Made by a program: the position numbers and the translations under genes. This document shows positions 36,610-45,934 of a DNA stretch of 64,000 bases, one piece after another. Under the pieces are notes generated by a model, which made no database searches, was not told where the DNA came from, and worked only from the letters and a program-made list of their open reading frames with translations. Within the stretch, counting starts at the first letter, position 1. Each line of letters begins with the position of its first letter. The DNA comes from DATJHM01 sp963777355 (GTDB lineage: Bacteria > Chloroflexota > Ktedonobacteria > Ktedonobacterales > Ktedonobacteraceae), in NCBI GenBank assembly GCA_963777355.1, contig CAVZQK010000002.1, positions 62,001 to 126,000 on the forward strand, read 5' to 3'.

Positions 36610-37329
36610 ATTTCTCCTTTTGTAGAACTGTTTGCCTCTTGTGTCTCCGGCAGATCGATCATCATTCCATGAATGACAAAGTCAATGATATATTCCCGTG
36701 CGCGTGTCCGGTTCTCGGCTGAGGAAATATTTTCTCCTGGGAGTAGCATCTGATACAGAGGTAGAGAGGCGAGGTAGGTCAGGCATATCTGTCCAATTGT
36801 TGCCAATTGGAGTACGGGAACGAAACTGGAGCGGAATAGTCCAGCGCTTCGCGCCTTGTGAAAAACTATCTCGAACTGCTCTACATCTTCTGTCGAGAAT
36901 TGTGAGGCTATTTGTCCATAGGTCTGCCAACCTTCGGCCATTTCCCATGTCAGTATTCTTACAAAACGCGGATGTTCGAGCAGGTAATCGAAAATCGTTT
37001 GTAGCATTGTTCTGAGGAATGCTCTAAACTGATGCGCCTGGTTGCTAGCTGTTTCATGCTCCAATAAAGGTGCGAGCACACGCGTCAGAAGTTCATTAGT
37101 CTCCCTGTCAGCACGCTTGAGTACCTGAGTATAGAGGCCAAGTTTATCGCCAAAGTACTGAAAGAGCAGACTTTTGTTGTACCCAGCTTCTGTCGCGATA
37201 GCATCAACCGCTGTCCCATCAAACCCATGCTCAGCGAAAACCGCTTCTGCCGCGTCGAGTATTGCCTCGCGTGTTCTTTCTGCATCATAAGATTCTCTCT
37301 CGCCCTCGTTTTCTTTTCGGTTCTGGCAT
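36606..37329 (-). pseudogene. TetR family regulator gene with N-terminal frameshift
   Basis: ATG at 37329 gives MPEPKRKRGRER and then runs into a stop; the next frame continues ESYDAERTREAILDAAEAVF, EHGFDG, YNKSLLFQYFGDKLGLY, a textbook TetR helix-turn-helix, and stays open to the stop at 36606. The one-base shift falls at a CTCTCTC run near 37294-37301. In the open frame no ATG/GTG/TTG occurs before the DNA-binding domain, so a normal start needs the shift corrected. If real, the earliest in-frame start (GTG 37079) would give a protein with no DNA-binding part. Intact length would be about 240 residues. Confidence 0.8.
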
Positions 37330-37336
37330 GCGTTTC

Positions 37337-37386
37337 TCTTCTTCCCATTTATAATCTAACTAGTTAGATTATAAATGGGAAGAAGA
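37337..37386. promoter_or_regulatory. 50-bp perfect palindrome, TetR operator candidate
   Basis: Positions 37337-37386 read the same on both strands: two 25-bp arms meeting at CTAG, with the core TCTAACTAGTTAGA. It begins 8 bp upstream of the tetR ATG. TetR proteins bind 14-20 bp palindromes in exactly this place, but 50 bp is far longer than needed, so the ends may have another role (cruciform, terminator, second binding layer). Confidence 0.7.
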
Positions 37387-37939
37387 TTTGTGTCAAGAGA
37401 AGAAGATCCACATTACCTATAAATAGCCATGCTGACCATTTTGCCAAACACACCTCTCGCGCCGCAGAGAGATAGGGTCCATCCATACACCTTGAAGAAG
37501 CGTGCCACGGTTGGCACCTTGACATCACACCCTGGCATGCACGCGCAATGGTGTCCCCATTCCTTCTCACCCAGATACATTGGAGAAAAGGCGGAAAAAC
37601 GGGCGTCACGGGTTTTGTAGGGACACCATGAAGCGTGCAGGCAGCGTTCCACCGCAGAAGATCCTCGCTCGCACGCGCAATGGTGTCCGCCTCGCCAAGC
37701 GATTCTCTCCCCCTGCAAAAATGTGTCTGGGAAAGAGTGTCCCCTTCCCTGGACAAATGGCTAGGTTTTTATAAGCAAAAAGACGGGTGACAGAACACCT
37801 GAGTATAGTGTATGCTGCAAATAGCTGTGGCAGAGACATGGGTGTAAAAAGCTGCTTATGAAGAAAATTTGGCTTACTAGTATTCAAGCTCCATAAATAT
37901 TGTAGAAGAGCTGCAAAATGTAAGAGAGGAAAAGCGAAC
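37387..37939. other. Repeat-bearing spacer
   Basis: No gene. It holds two partial direct repeats of GCACGCGCAATGGTGTCC (about 37539-37556 and 37672-37689). The segment 37619-37760 is related to 47214-47320 (family C). The ribosome-binding site of the ferritin/globin gene is at its right end. Confidence 0.5.
37619..37760 (+). repeat. Interspersed repeat family C, copy
   Basis: Starts GGGACACCATGAAGCGTGCAG and later has GCACGCGCAATGGTGTCC and a TCGCC...TCTCTC...CCCTG block. A diverged copy is at 47214-47320 with the same order of blocks. Confidence 0.45.
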
Positions 37940-40678
37940 ATGGCAGAGATAATCCCTAATCCAGACGCTGGTTACCTACATCTTCAGATGCTTCCTACTC
38001 GTGAGGAACTGATCGCCCTCCTCATCTATGCCTCTGAACTTGAACATGGACTGGCTTGTGCATATCTATTTGCGGCGCACTCGTTGAAAAACGATGCTAG
38101 CGAAGGAGGATTGACGGATGCACAGGCAAGTATAGTTCGCCAATGGCGCAGAAGTCTTTTGCAGGCAGCTTCAAATAGCTTGCTCTCTCTGGCTCAGATT
38201 TCAAATCTGCTGATTGCAATCGGCAGAGCGCCACATATTATCCGCCTGACTTTTCCTTTACCTGGCTCAACCGCTCCAGGCTGTACCGAGCTCACGCTGG
38301 CACCTTTCTCGCTATTGACGCTTGAACGTCTTGCAGCATATGAGCACCTGGAGGCCACTATCGCGCCGCCAGATCAACAAGCTAGCAATGCTGCTAAAAC
38401 CCCGCAGCAACCCGCTGATGACGATAGCCACAGCTCGCCTGAGCTCCTATCTCTAAAAGAATTATATGACGCTATTTCTAGAGGTTTTCAACATCTGCCG
38501 CCGGAGCAGTTGTTTGTTGGTTCTCCAAAGTTACAGATGGGTTCGCATTTCCTCGATACAGGCGAAAAAGCCTCACTTATCATCGTTACCGATAGAGCTT
38601 CCGCCAGCTCTGCCATAGAGGTGATTGTCGGAGTGGGTGCGCAAGCAAGCATCTGTGAGACGATCAGTGCGGAGTATGCAAAAGCGTGTCAGGATGCTTC
38701 CCAGACAGGGCAGCTCTTTGAGCCTGTGAGGCCAGTAGCGAAGAATCCGCAGACGGGCCAACCTCTTCCTGGCGTTTCGGCTGATGATCGTACATCTATC
38801 GCCGATCCGCTCACGCAGAGGGTTGCTGACCTCTTCAATGCTGCGTATGATACGCTGTTGCTCCTGCTCCTGCATGTCTTTACCCATCCGGAAGAGACGG
38901 ATGCCGATCTCGCCTACCGGACTCAGGCTATTCTGCGCCTTTTCTCCTCTGTTATTCGTCCTCTTGGAGATGCACTCACGCGGATGCCTGCTGGCAGTAT
39001 GTCTCAACCCGATCTCTGCGCTGGCTCACCCTTTGGTGAGGCAAGTTCTGGGAACCTTCTTGAGCTGGCATATCAGACTTCGGTACGTACTCTCTTAGAC
39101 GAGCGTTTGTGGCAGATGGCGCTTGCTGCGACGACCCTGCGCGTGACTCCTGGGGTGCCATCAGGTGAGATTCAGGAAGCGGCTGCTGCATTGCAAGATC
39201 TGGCCTGCCAGCTTGCGCCCGCAGACGGTCCTGACGGGCTGGCTGCGAAAATTGCCGCGCTCAAGCAGATAGAGGCCGATCTGGGGAGTTTTATCCAGTC
39301 CTCGGTTAACGGTCCTTATCTGGTAACTAATGCTGCTAGCCTCAAGACGTGGCTGGGGGAGAGCATACAAACACTTCCTCAGATGGCTCTTTGCCGCTGC
39401 GGTGGCTCGGCTATGAAACCCTTTTGTGATGGTACCCATGCGTATATCGATTTTACCAGTCAGAAAGATCCTGCGAGAGTCGCTGACCATCGTGATACTT
39501 ATGTTGGGACGGCCATAACTATTTTTGATAATCGTGGCATCTGTGCCCACTCTGGTTTCTGTACTGATCGCCTCTCCTCTGCTTTCCATGCTGGCAAGGA
39601 GCCTTTCGTTACCCCCAGTGGCGCAAGATTGGACGAGATTGTTCGCGCCGTTCGCTCCTGTCCCTCTGGTGCCTTGAGTTATGCAATCGGTCCTGTCGAG
39701 GCCCGTGAGCAAGTTGACCAGACTCGCTCGCCGAATATCGAGGTCTCTAAGGATGGACCCTATCGCATTACTGGTGGTATCCCGCTGAAAGATGCGCAAG
39801 GCAATGCTGAGCCGCGCAATGAGGGTGTCTCGCTGGAGCACTATAGTCTCTGTCGCTGTGGTCACTCCCAGAACAAGCCCTTCTGTAGTGGCATGCACTG
39901 GTATGTCAATTTTCACGATCCCGTGCCTGATCTGGATCATGATGTGACGTTGTTTGAATGGGTCGGTGGTCTCCCTGCTTTGAATGGTATGACACGGATC
40001 TTTTATGATAAATATATCCCGCAAGATCCGCTTTTGCATCCGCTCTTCGCGAATATGTCGCCAGATCATCCGGAGCGCGTTGCCGCCTGGCTTGGTGAAG
40101 TCTTTAAAGGACCGAAAAGCTATAGTGAGAAATATGGTGGGTATGAGCGCATGCTTTCTCAACATATCGGGAAAGGCATTACCGAGGAGAAAAGGGCACG
40201 CTGGGCCAGCCTGCTCTGCCAATCCGCCGATGAAGCGGGCGTGCCTGCCGATCCCGAATTTCGCTCGGCTTTTACTTCCTATATTGAGTGGGGATCGCGT
40301 TTGGCTGTGGAGAACTCTACCGTTGGTGCTCATCCACCGCTGCATATGCCTATGCCCCATTGGGATTGGGGAACGGCGGGACCGCCTATGTCGAGAGTCT
40401 CTGCGCTTGCCCCTGTCGCTACGCAGGAGGAGCAGGTTGCACTCCCTGCTGTATCTGAAGAGGTGCATTTCACTCAACATATTAAACCGCTCTTCCGTGT
40501 CATGGATCGCCAGTCGATGAAATGGGGCTTTGATCTATGGGAATACGATGACGTCGTCAAACACGCCAATGCTATTCTCCAACGCTTGCAGAATGGCTCA
40601 ATGCCATGTGACGGAGCGTGGCCCCGTGAAAAATTGGAGGTCTTCCAACGCTGGATTGACTCTGGTATGAAAGCGTAG
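37940..40678 (+). CDS. Ferritin-like / CDGSH / ferredoxin-like / CDGSH / truncated-globin fusion
   Basis: A 912-residue multidomain metalloprotein, apparently cytoplasmic. Residues ~15-400: ferritin-like helical domain of the VioB/CDGSH-associated type (ELEHGLACAYLFAAHSLK, YEHLEA). Residues 483-505: CDGSH site with Cys485, Cys487, Cys496 and His500. Residues ~520-585: divergent 4Fe-4S mono-cluster domain (Fer4_19-like; Cys535, Cys541, Cys574). Residues 636-658: second CDGSH site, Cys638, Cys640, Cys649, His653. Residues ~670-810: group II truncated hemoglobin (KGITEEKRARW; probable proximal His742). Residues ~840-912: a conserved tail with MPCDGAWP. Iron storage/oxidase, electron-transfer and O2/NO-binding modules in one chain suggest a redox or NO/O2 detoxification role, by inference. 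It stands alone, after GAGAGGAAAAG. Confidence 0.9.
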   Translation: MAEIIPNPDAGYLHLQMLPTREELIALLIYASELEHGLACAYLFAAHSLKNDASEGGLTDAQASIVRQWRRSLLQAASNSLLSLAQISNLLIAIGRAPHIIRLTFPLPGSTAPGCTELTLAPFSLLTLERLAAYEHLEATIAPPDQQASNAAKTPQQPADDDSHSSPELLSLKELYDAISRGFQHLPPEQLFVGSPKLQMGSHFLDTGEKASLIIVTDRASASSAIEVIVGVGAQASICETISAEYAKACQDASQTGQLFEPVRPVAKNPQTGQPLPGVSADDRTSIADPLTQRVADLFNAAYDTLLLLLLHVFTHPEETDADLAYRTQAILRLFSSVIRPLGDALTRMPAGSMSQPDLCAGSPFGEASSGNLLELAYQTSVRTLLDERLWQMALAATTLRVTPGVPSGEIQEAAAALQDLACQLAPADGPDGLAAKIAALKQIEADLGSFIQSSVNGPYLVTNAASLKTWLGESIQTLPQMALCRCGGSAMKPFCDGTHAYIDFTSQKDPARVADHRDTYVGTAITIFDNRGICAHSGFCTDRLSSAFHAGKEPFVTPSGARLDEIVRAVRSCPSGALSYAIGPVEAREQVDQTRSPNIEVSKDGPYRITGGIPLKDAQGNAEPRNEGVSLEHYSLCRCGHSQNKPFCSGMHWYVNFHDPVPDLDHDVTLFEWVGGLPALNGMTRIFYDKYIPQDPLLHPLFANMSPDHPERVAAWLGEVFKGPKSYSEKYGGYERMLSQHIGKGITEEKRARWASLLCQSADEAGVPADPEFRSAFTSYIEWGSRLAVENSTVGAHPPLHMPMPHWDWGTAGPPMSRVSALAPVATQEEQVALPAVSEEVHFTQHIKPLFRVMDRQSMKWGFDLWEYDDVVKHANAILQRLQNGSMPCDGAWPREKLEVFQRWIDSGMKA

Positions 40679-40797
40679 GGATGCGTTCGGCGCATTCCAG
40701 GGACCTCGCCAACCACCCCCTCGCTCCACAGAGAGGCTGCAAAAGAGGTCCCGGCTTTCACCTTCCCTGAAAAAGGTGCCCAGGAGAGAGGTGTGTA

Positions 40798-40838
40798 ATC
40801 CATACACAGAATGCGCCCGGCGCATTCTGTGTATGGAT
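40798..40838. terminator. 41-bp hairpin, bidirectional terminator candidate
   Basis: Two perfect 20-bp arms around a single central C, containing CATACACAGAATGCGC. It sits between the convergent ferritin/globin gene and the LLM gene, 4 bp from the latter's stop. No long T run is present, so its role as terminator is positional. Confidence 0.5.
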
Positions 40839-40842
40839 GTTT

Positions 40843-41755
40843 TTAGCGCCCGGCGACAGGGATCTTTTCCACAAGCGGGAGCAGCCTGCTGGCAAGCAAC
40901 TCGAAGACCGCTGGATCGTCGGGAAAGCGGACCATGACTTCGTCGAAACCGAGTTCACCCAGAGATCTGATATAGTCAAGCGCCGCCGGGTTGACCTGAC
41001 CATCCTGTGAGAAGGAAGGCATAAAGAATGTTGTCTTCTGGATCTGCTCGTATGGACGGTTCAGGGTCTGACAGTGTCCTCGCACAATCTCCAGTTTTGT
41101 GCGCAGGTCTTCGAGTCCGCGACCAAAGCCAATACTGATCACGTCGGCGTATTGGGCCATGAGGCGCAGCATCTTGTTGCCGTTACCCGCAATCAAAATG
41201 GGCGGGTGTGGTTGTTGGAGAAAAAAGCGTGTGCCAATCGTGCTTGTGAGCTGGTAATAGGTGCCCTCGAACGGTTTATCTTCACCGGACCAGAGTTGCA
41301 GGGCCATCTGGAGAACTTCTTCTAGACGTGCGACCCGCTCACGCGCTGGGGGAAACGGCATGCCCATGCGCTGGTGCTCATCGGCCCCAAAGTCCGGACT
41401 CGCGCCCAATCCCAGATATGCACGGCCATTCGAGAGCGCATCCAGCGTGTCCACCGTTTTCACTAGGACCGCCGGGTAGCGCATGGTGATCCCAGAGACC
41501 AGCGTACTGAGTTTGATCTGTTTGGTACGAGCCGCGAGAAAGGCCAGCGAGCTCCACGCCTCAAAGAAATCGGTGACGAGAATATGCTCATCCTTTTTGA
41601 GCCAGGGAGTATCTTCTGGCCGGAGCGAAAAGTGGTCTGGCACTACCAGCGTGGAAAAGCCGGCCTGATCGGCCTGCTCAGCTACATGGATAAGATACTT
41701 CGCCGAGTGGTTTGGGGAGTGTACTCGTTAAGCCTATTTGCAATCCGATACGCAT
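40843..41755 (-). pseudogene. LLM-class flavin-dependent oxidoreductase, N-terminus frameshifted
   Basis: The main frame (41643-40843) encodes most of a luciferase-like monooxygenase (F420- or FMN-dependent TIM barrel: VTDFFEAWSSLAFLAARTKQ, LGLGASPDFGADEH, HPPILIAGNG). The expected start is ATG 41755 after AGGAG, giving MRIGLQIGL, then EYTPQTTRRSIL in a second frame and HVAEQADQAGFSTLVVPDHF in a third, which leads into the main frame. Two single-base shifts within the first ~35 codons explain this. Restart at a later codon would omit the first beta strand of the barrel, so it is probably inactive if the indels are real. Confidence 0.8.
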
Positions 41756-41885
41756 TTTTTCTCCTGATTACTAATTGGTGCGATTACGAAGTTCTTCAGT
41801 CTACCATTTTGATTAGCACGCTACCTTAAGGGGCCATTCAGAGAGGTTTCACTCTGTAGAGCGGATTTAGTAATGCACCACTAAT

Positions 41886-42012
41886 TGGTGCATTCGCTCA
41901 ATTCGGGATGCTCTGATGGCGCATCCGATCTCTCCTTTTCATTGCAGAGGCACTATTTGTAAGCTTCATTGTGCTTGGCAATCATTTCATCCCGTATTGA
42001 GCGAATGCACCA
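41886..42012. repeat. Inverted-repeat element (MITE-like)
   Basis: 25-bp arms at 41886-41910 and 41988-42012 match in inverted orientation with one mismatch and enclose 77 bp with no coding content. It lies in the gene-free 41756-42337 stretch. It could be a small non-autonomous element or a long regulatory hairpin. No target-site duplication was recognised. Confidence 0.45.
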
Positions 42013-42337
42013 CTAATGAGAGTTTTATGGATTATTCCATTGTATCCTTGATGCTTATGGCTTGCAAGTCGGCTAATTGCCCTTGACTCTGGTCGAGATA
42101 GGTAACAATCTGTTCATTGGTAAGGGGTTGGTCGTAACAATTGAACTACACGCTGGCACCATTCGTCATCCTGGGAGACGGATGAGATAAAAATTTTCTG
42201 GCTAGCTGGATATAATATACTACGTCCGTGTATTTTCCCTTACCCCCTCGTTGTAAGTAATATCGATAGATATATACATATCTATGATACCAGATATGCG
42301 CAAAGCGTAAAAACAGTAAAAGGAGATTGAAATATTC

Positions 42338-42917
42338 ATGTCTAACGATCCAAGATCCTATCAGTCTGGTGGATACGACCAGACGCGTCCAATCTCACCT
42401 CTTCCACAATCAGCAAACCAGCAAGTACCACCTTCCTCCTATAATCAGCAGATTCCAGACTATGGTCTCCCAGGCCAGAATGCATTCTCTCAAGAGCGTA
42501 ATCCTGTGAGAAAACGTGGACTAAATAAAGTTTTGGTTAGGCGTAATTCTTTCGGTTCTGGTCGTTATAATTGTCGTTGGGGCGGTAGTGATTGGTAAGC
42601 AAATAAACTCTTATAATAGCGTTGTTAGTAAGTACTATGCCGCCGTGCAGCAGCAGGATTATCCGAAAGCTTATAGTTATATCAGCTTCCCTGGTGCGTT
42701 TACTGCTCAAGGGGTGCGGCTCTACACAGCGGTTGCGCAGGGGCTCGACAAGAGCAATGGCCCGGTCTCCAGTTATAGCCAGCAGAGCAGCAGTGATAGT
42801 GGCGATAATGCTACTGTTATAGAAACGGTGCAGCGGCAGAGCCGGAGTTATACGGTGCGCTTAACATTGATAAGCGTCAATGGTGAGTGGAAGATTACCG
42901 GTTTTAGCAGTATATAA
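42338..42917 (+). pseudogene. Membrane-anchored DUF4878-like protein, one frameshift
   Basis: From ATG 42338 (after AAAAGGAG) a Pro/Gln/Tyr-rich cytoplasmic leader of ~65 residues is read. A shift near 42535 then moves to the frame that encodes a membrane helix (GVILSVLVVIIVVGAVVIGK) and an extracellular ~105-residue domain to 42917, with SVVSKYYAAVQQQDYPKAYSYI and a terminal NGEWKITGF typical of DUF4878/NTF2-like lipoprotein domains. Together these give a normal single-pass protein of about 193 residues. Without the correction only the leader is made. Confidence 0.75.
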
Positions 42918-43384
42918 TTGGCGGTAAGCATGTGCCAGGATGCTCTAAGATGCATGATACCACGTCTAGTAAGCAAATAGAAAAAGAAGGTACGAAGGAT
43001 TCTGGGCAAAGGGGCGTTTAGAAGGGCGAGGGAAAGACGGGTGGCTCCCAGCGCAGATCAGGTAGGGTCGGCAGTTGATCACTGACCGCCTTCCGCGCGA
43101 TTCTCGCGGCGCAGAGAGGGAGCGAAATGTGGTCCTTTCACCCAGCGAGGTGAGGTTCTCGTCAAGACCTTTCGTCCTTTTTGTCTCTGTTTTGCCTCCC
43201 TTTTCAAAACGTGTCCGGGTGAGAGGGACGATCCATAGTGACTCCAACAAAATCACTAGAGGCGGAGCGTCCAGGCCACGCTTGCGTGTACGCCTTCTCC
43301 GCCTCTCTTGCTGTCCTCGCCTGAAATCATAGGGAGGGATCGGCTTGTCCCTGTCCTTCTCGCAATCGCAGACTTATTTTTGTG
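42918..43384. other. Repeat-bearing spacer
   Basis: No gene. It contains a family A repeat fragment (43063-43090) followed by GTGTCCGGGTGAGAGGGACGATCC-like blocks that recur in other spacers of this window. Confidence 0.45.
43063..43090 (+). repeat. Interspersed repeat family A, fragment
   Basis: TAGGGTCGGCAGTTGATCACTG..., shorter and more diverged than the copies at 12743 and 45478. Confidence 0.5.
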
Positions 43385-45028
43385 CTAGTTCTGGGGCAAT
43401 ATGATTGGCTGGGGGTTGATTACCCCACCGCTTGCTGGCGTGGTGAGAGTGTTTATCTCCATGAACAGGTTGACGGCTGGCATATTGCTGGCGGGAGCGG
43501 CGACGCGGACGCGAATCCACGGCTGGCCTTGAAGCGTCACGATCTGCGTACCCCCAGCGGCAAGGAATGAGGTGGCGGGGAAATCCTGCCATGTCCCATC
43601 CATACCGTTTGTGCTGTCAACTGAGACCTGAAAAGTAAGTTTGTTTGTCACTGCCATACCCGCATTCCACCAGTTGAAGCGCAGGGTCTGCTGCGGATTC
43701 TGGACTTTCAAGATGAGACTACAGCCGTCTTGCGTAATACCAAGCCACGAGATGACTGTGCTATTACTGCCAGGTTGCGTGATACTATTTACCTGCGGAT
43801 TAATCGGCGCTCCTGGCTCGCATTGTAATTGTTGTCCCGCGACGAATATATCCGCTCCCGGCGGGCCACCAACGGCCACAATAGGGGCAGGCTGATTAGC
43901 CATAATAGGTTTGTTGACTGCGATAGGTTGATTAGGAGCGGGTGGTCCTTGTGTCGGTGCTTGAGTAGGCGGCAGATTGCCTGCTCCCGTCGTCGCTATG
44001 GGGAGTTTTGGCGGTGCCGTCTGGAGCTGGTATTGTTGGATCGCCTGCTGCATAGCCTTGAGCTGGGGGAGCGGCTGACCGGTCTGGGTATCGACCATAT
44101 CGAGACTACTACCACCTGCATCGCTAGCAATATCAAATTGTGTTGCCAGCACAATTCCGGCCTGGGCCATAGCGTTGATAGAGTTTGTGGTAAAGGTTTT
44201 GATAAAGGGATCATTCTGGGGCGTCTGATTGGGTTTCCAGGAATAGTTCCATTCGGTAATTGCCAGGGGAAGATCATATCCGAGGACAGAGTTAATGGTT
44301 GTGCGAACCTGGCTGGCGGCGCTGCTATAGCTACTGGCCTTACTGACGCAGCCAGAGATAGACTTATCGGTGCAGGGATACATATGAAAACTAATGGCAT
44401 CCGGGATATTGCCCGCCTGTTTCGCCATGCTCAGAAATTGCTGAATATAAGCCAGATTGGGCGAGGCGACGACTGGACCGATGAAGATAGCTTTTGGGTT
44501 AAGAGAACGGAGCTGCGGAATATGCTGATTCCACAGATTGGCATATGCACTTGCCGAGGGGCCGCCGTTATCTGGTTCGTTCATCCACTCATACATGTTG
44601 CAGCGATCTCCCAACATCTGCACCACCTGTTCGGCGTCTGTGGGAGAGAGGATACCGAGGCATTTAGCTCCTGCGGCCTCGATGGCTGTGACGCGTGCCT
44701 GGGCATCTGCGGCAGTGAGGGGGGCGCGAATCACCGTAATACCCGCGTTGCGAACCGTTGCCGCAATAGCTGGATTATTGCCCATATTATATTTTGCCCA
44801 TTGCCAACTCGCATCATTTGCGCCAAAGAGCAGTGAGGAAGTACCTTGTCGCCAGACCTGCTGGCCCGGCAATGACTGGCTACTGGCAGCCCTGGCCTGA
44901 AAATGTTGCAGCGTTACAAGAGTAGCGATGCTTGTAATAATAAGAAGCAGAGAGAGAAGAAGTCCTATGCTCCGGCGTGCTTTTGCGCGTTTGCGTTTCC
45001 CTACGAGCTGGAATGGCGGCCTGCCCAT
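43385..45028 (-). CDS. Secreted clan GH-A glycoside hydrolase with C-terminal beta domain
   Basis: A 547-residue extracellular or membrane-tethered protein. A basic leader and one hydrophobic segment (SIGLLLSLLLIITSIATLV) act as signal anchor. Residues ~60-330 form a TIM barrel with WMNEPD, placing the acid/base Glu at the end of strand 4, and ITEWNYS, the nucleophile Glu on strand 7, as in GH5/GH39-like enzymes. A Pro/Gln-rich linker (APTQGPPAPNQP) leads to a ~150-residue C-terminal beta-sandwich-like domain that may bind polysaccharide or cell wall. GGAGAATCAAGG precedes the ATG. Substrate unknown, likely a plant or fungal polysaccharide. Confidence 0.85.
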   Translation of the reverse strand: MGRPPFQLVGKRKRAKARRSIGLLLSLLLIITSIATLVTLQHFQARAASSQSLPGQQVWRQGTSSLLFGANDASWQWAKYNMGNNPAIAATVRNAGITVIRAPLTAADAQARVTAIEAAGAKCLGILSPTDAEQVVQMLGDRCNMYEWMNEPDNGGPSASAYANLWNQHIPQLRSLNPKAIFIGPVVASPNLAYIQQFLSMAKQAGNIPDAISFHMYPCTDKSISGCVSKASSYSSAASQVRTTINSVLGYDLPLAITEWNYSWKPNQTPQNDPFIKTFTTNSINAMAQAGIVLATQFDIASDAGGSSLDMVDTQTGQPLPQLKAMQQAIQQYQLQTAPPKLPIATTGAGNLPPTQAPTQGPPAPNQPIAVNKPIMANQPAPIVAVGGPPGADIFVAGQQLQCEPGAPINPQVNSITQPGSNSTVISWLGITQDGCSLILKVQNPQQTLRFNWWNAGMAVTNKLTFQVSVDSTNGMDGTWQDFPATSFLAAGGTQIVTLQGQPWIRVRVAAPASNMPAVNLFMEINTLTTPASGGVINPQPIILPQN

Positions 45029-45477
45029 ATGCCTTGATTCTCCTTACGAATACAGTAAAACCTCTTGCAGCTCTGGGTGGTTGCTGCCCTACTCTCTCGA
45101 AGAGAGTCTCATTTTATAAAACGGTCTTCACAGACCTTCTCGTGCAGTTTCTGGAAGTACAGATGTATCTTCTGACTTTTTACCTAAGAGATAAAACTTC
45201 GTATAGCCTGGAGAGTTTTCTGTACTATGCTGAAGTATTGCGTATCTTTTTCACTTAGTATTGTATACGAGTTGAAGAGATTGTGCGTGGTTTTAAGCGG
45301 CGGGATAGCCAGATTGTGCTAAGGCAGAGTGGTTGGTGTCGCCTCTCTCGCCCGGACACATTTTGCAAGTCGAGGGAATCGCTCGGCGAGGCGGACGGGG
45401 ACAAGCCGGTCCCTCCCTGTTAAAAAGGGCGAGAGGGGGAGAAACGGGAGAGACCCTTCTCCCAGCGCAGATTCAGG

Positions 45478-45530
45478 TAGGGTCGGCTGTTGACCGTGCC
45501 CCCTGTGGGGGTCTCTGACCGTCTCGCTCT
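45478..45530 (+). repeat. Interspersed repeat family A, copy
   Basis: TAGGGTCGGCTGTTGACCGTG, then CCCCCTGTGGGGGTCTCTGACC; the CCCC/GGGG block can fold as a hairpin. Best conserved copy together with 12743. Confidence 0.6.
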
Positions 45531-45540
45531 GGCTCCACAG

Positions 45541-45660
45541 TGTTCGGGGGAGGGAATCACGTAGGGCAGATCGGCTTGCTCTTCGCTTTTGACGGCATGA
45601 TCGCTACTGTTGCTGTTCGGGGGAGGGAATCGCGTAGGGCAGATCGGCTTGGCCGTCTCC
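45541..45660 (+). repeat. Family B repeats, two tandem copies
   Basis: TGTTCGGGGGAGGGAATC and GTAGGGCAGATCGGCTTG occur at 45541-45578 and again from 45614, a 73-bp spacing. Family B also appears at 50364, 50454, 50545 and 51782. Confidence 0.6.
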
Positions 45661-45934
45661 GGTTCGCTGACCGCCTGCTCGCTGGAGGTCACACTCCTGG
45701 GCTTGAGGCGAGGCAAGGTGCTTATCTGTATAGCGATATTTTTGAGTAGTGGGATAGTGAATTCCAGGTATGAGAAGTAGCTATTGAGAAGACTGCATTC
45801 CTGGGAGAGCGAGAAGCGTAGCTGTGTAGGTGCCGAGCTCAGCCTCTCGCAAATGGCCCCCTAAAACGGCCTGGAAGGCGGGCTTTTTCTGCGAGGAGTT
45901 GGAAAAAGGGAAATTGCGTGAGAGCAATTGAAAG

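Larger units (their letters stand above)
45029..45934. other. 900-bp repeat-rich spacer
   Basis: No protein frame or RNA is supported. The right two thirds carry a family A copy (45478-45530) and two family B copies (45561 and 45634). The left part is A/T-rich, with the promoter region of the GH-A gene. Confidence 0.5.

Noticed and set aside
37085..37348. 87-codon minus-strand frame overlapping the tetR start
   Set aside because: Out of frame with the helix-turn-helix and compositionally odd; the TetR domain is clear in the neighbouring frame.
39161..40480. 439-codon minus-strand frame
   Set aside because: It is antisense to the CDGSH/globin region; composition is Arg/His/Ile-rich with no domain.
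43829..44836. 335-codon plus-strand frame
   Set aside because: Shadow of the GH-A hydrolase; no ribosome-binding site and Cys/Arg-rich unnatural composition.
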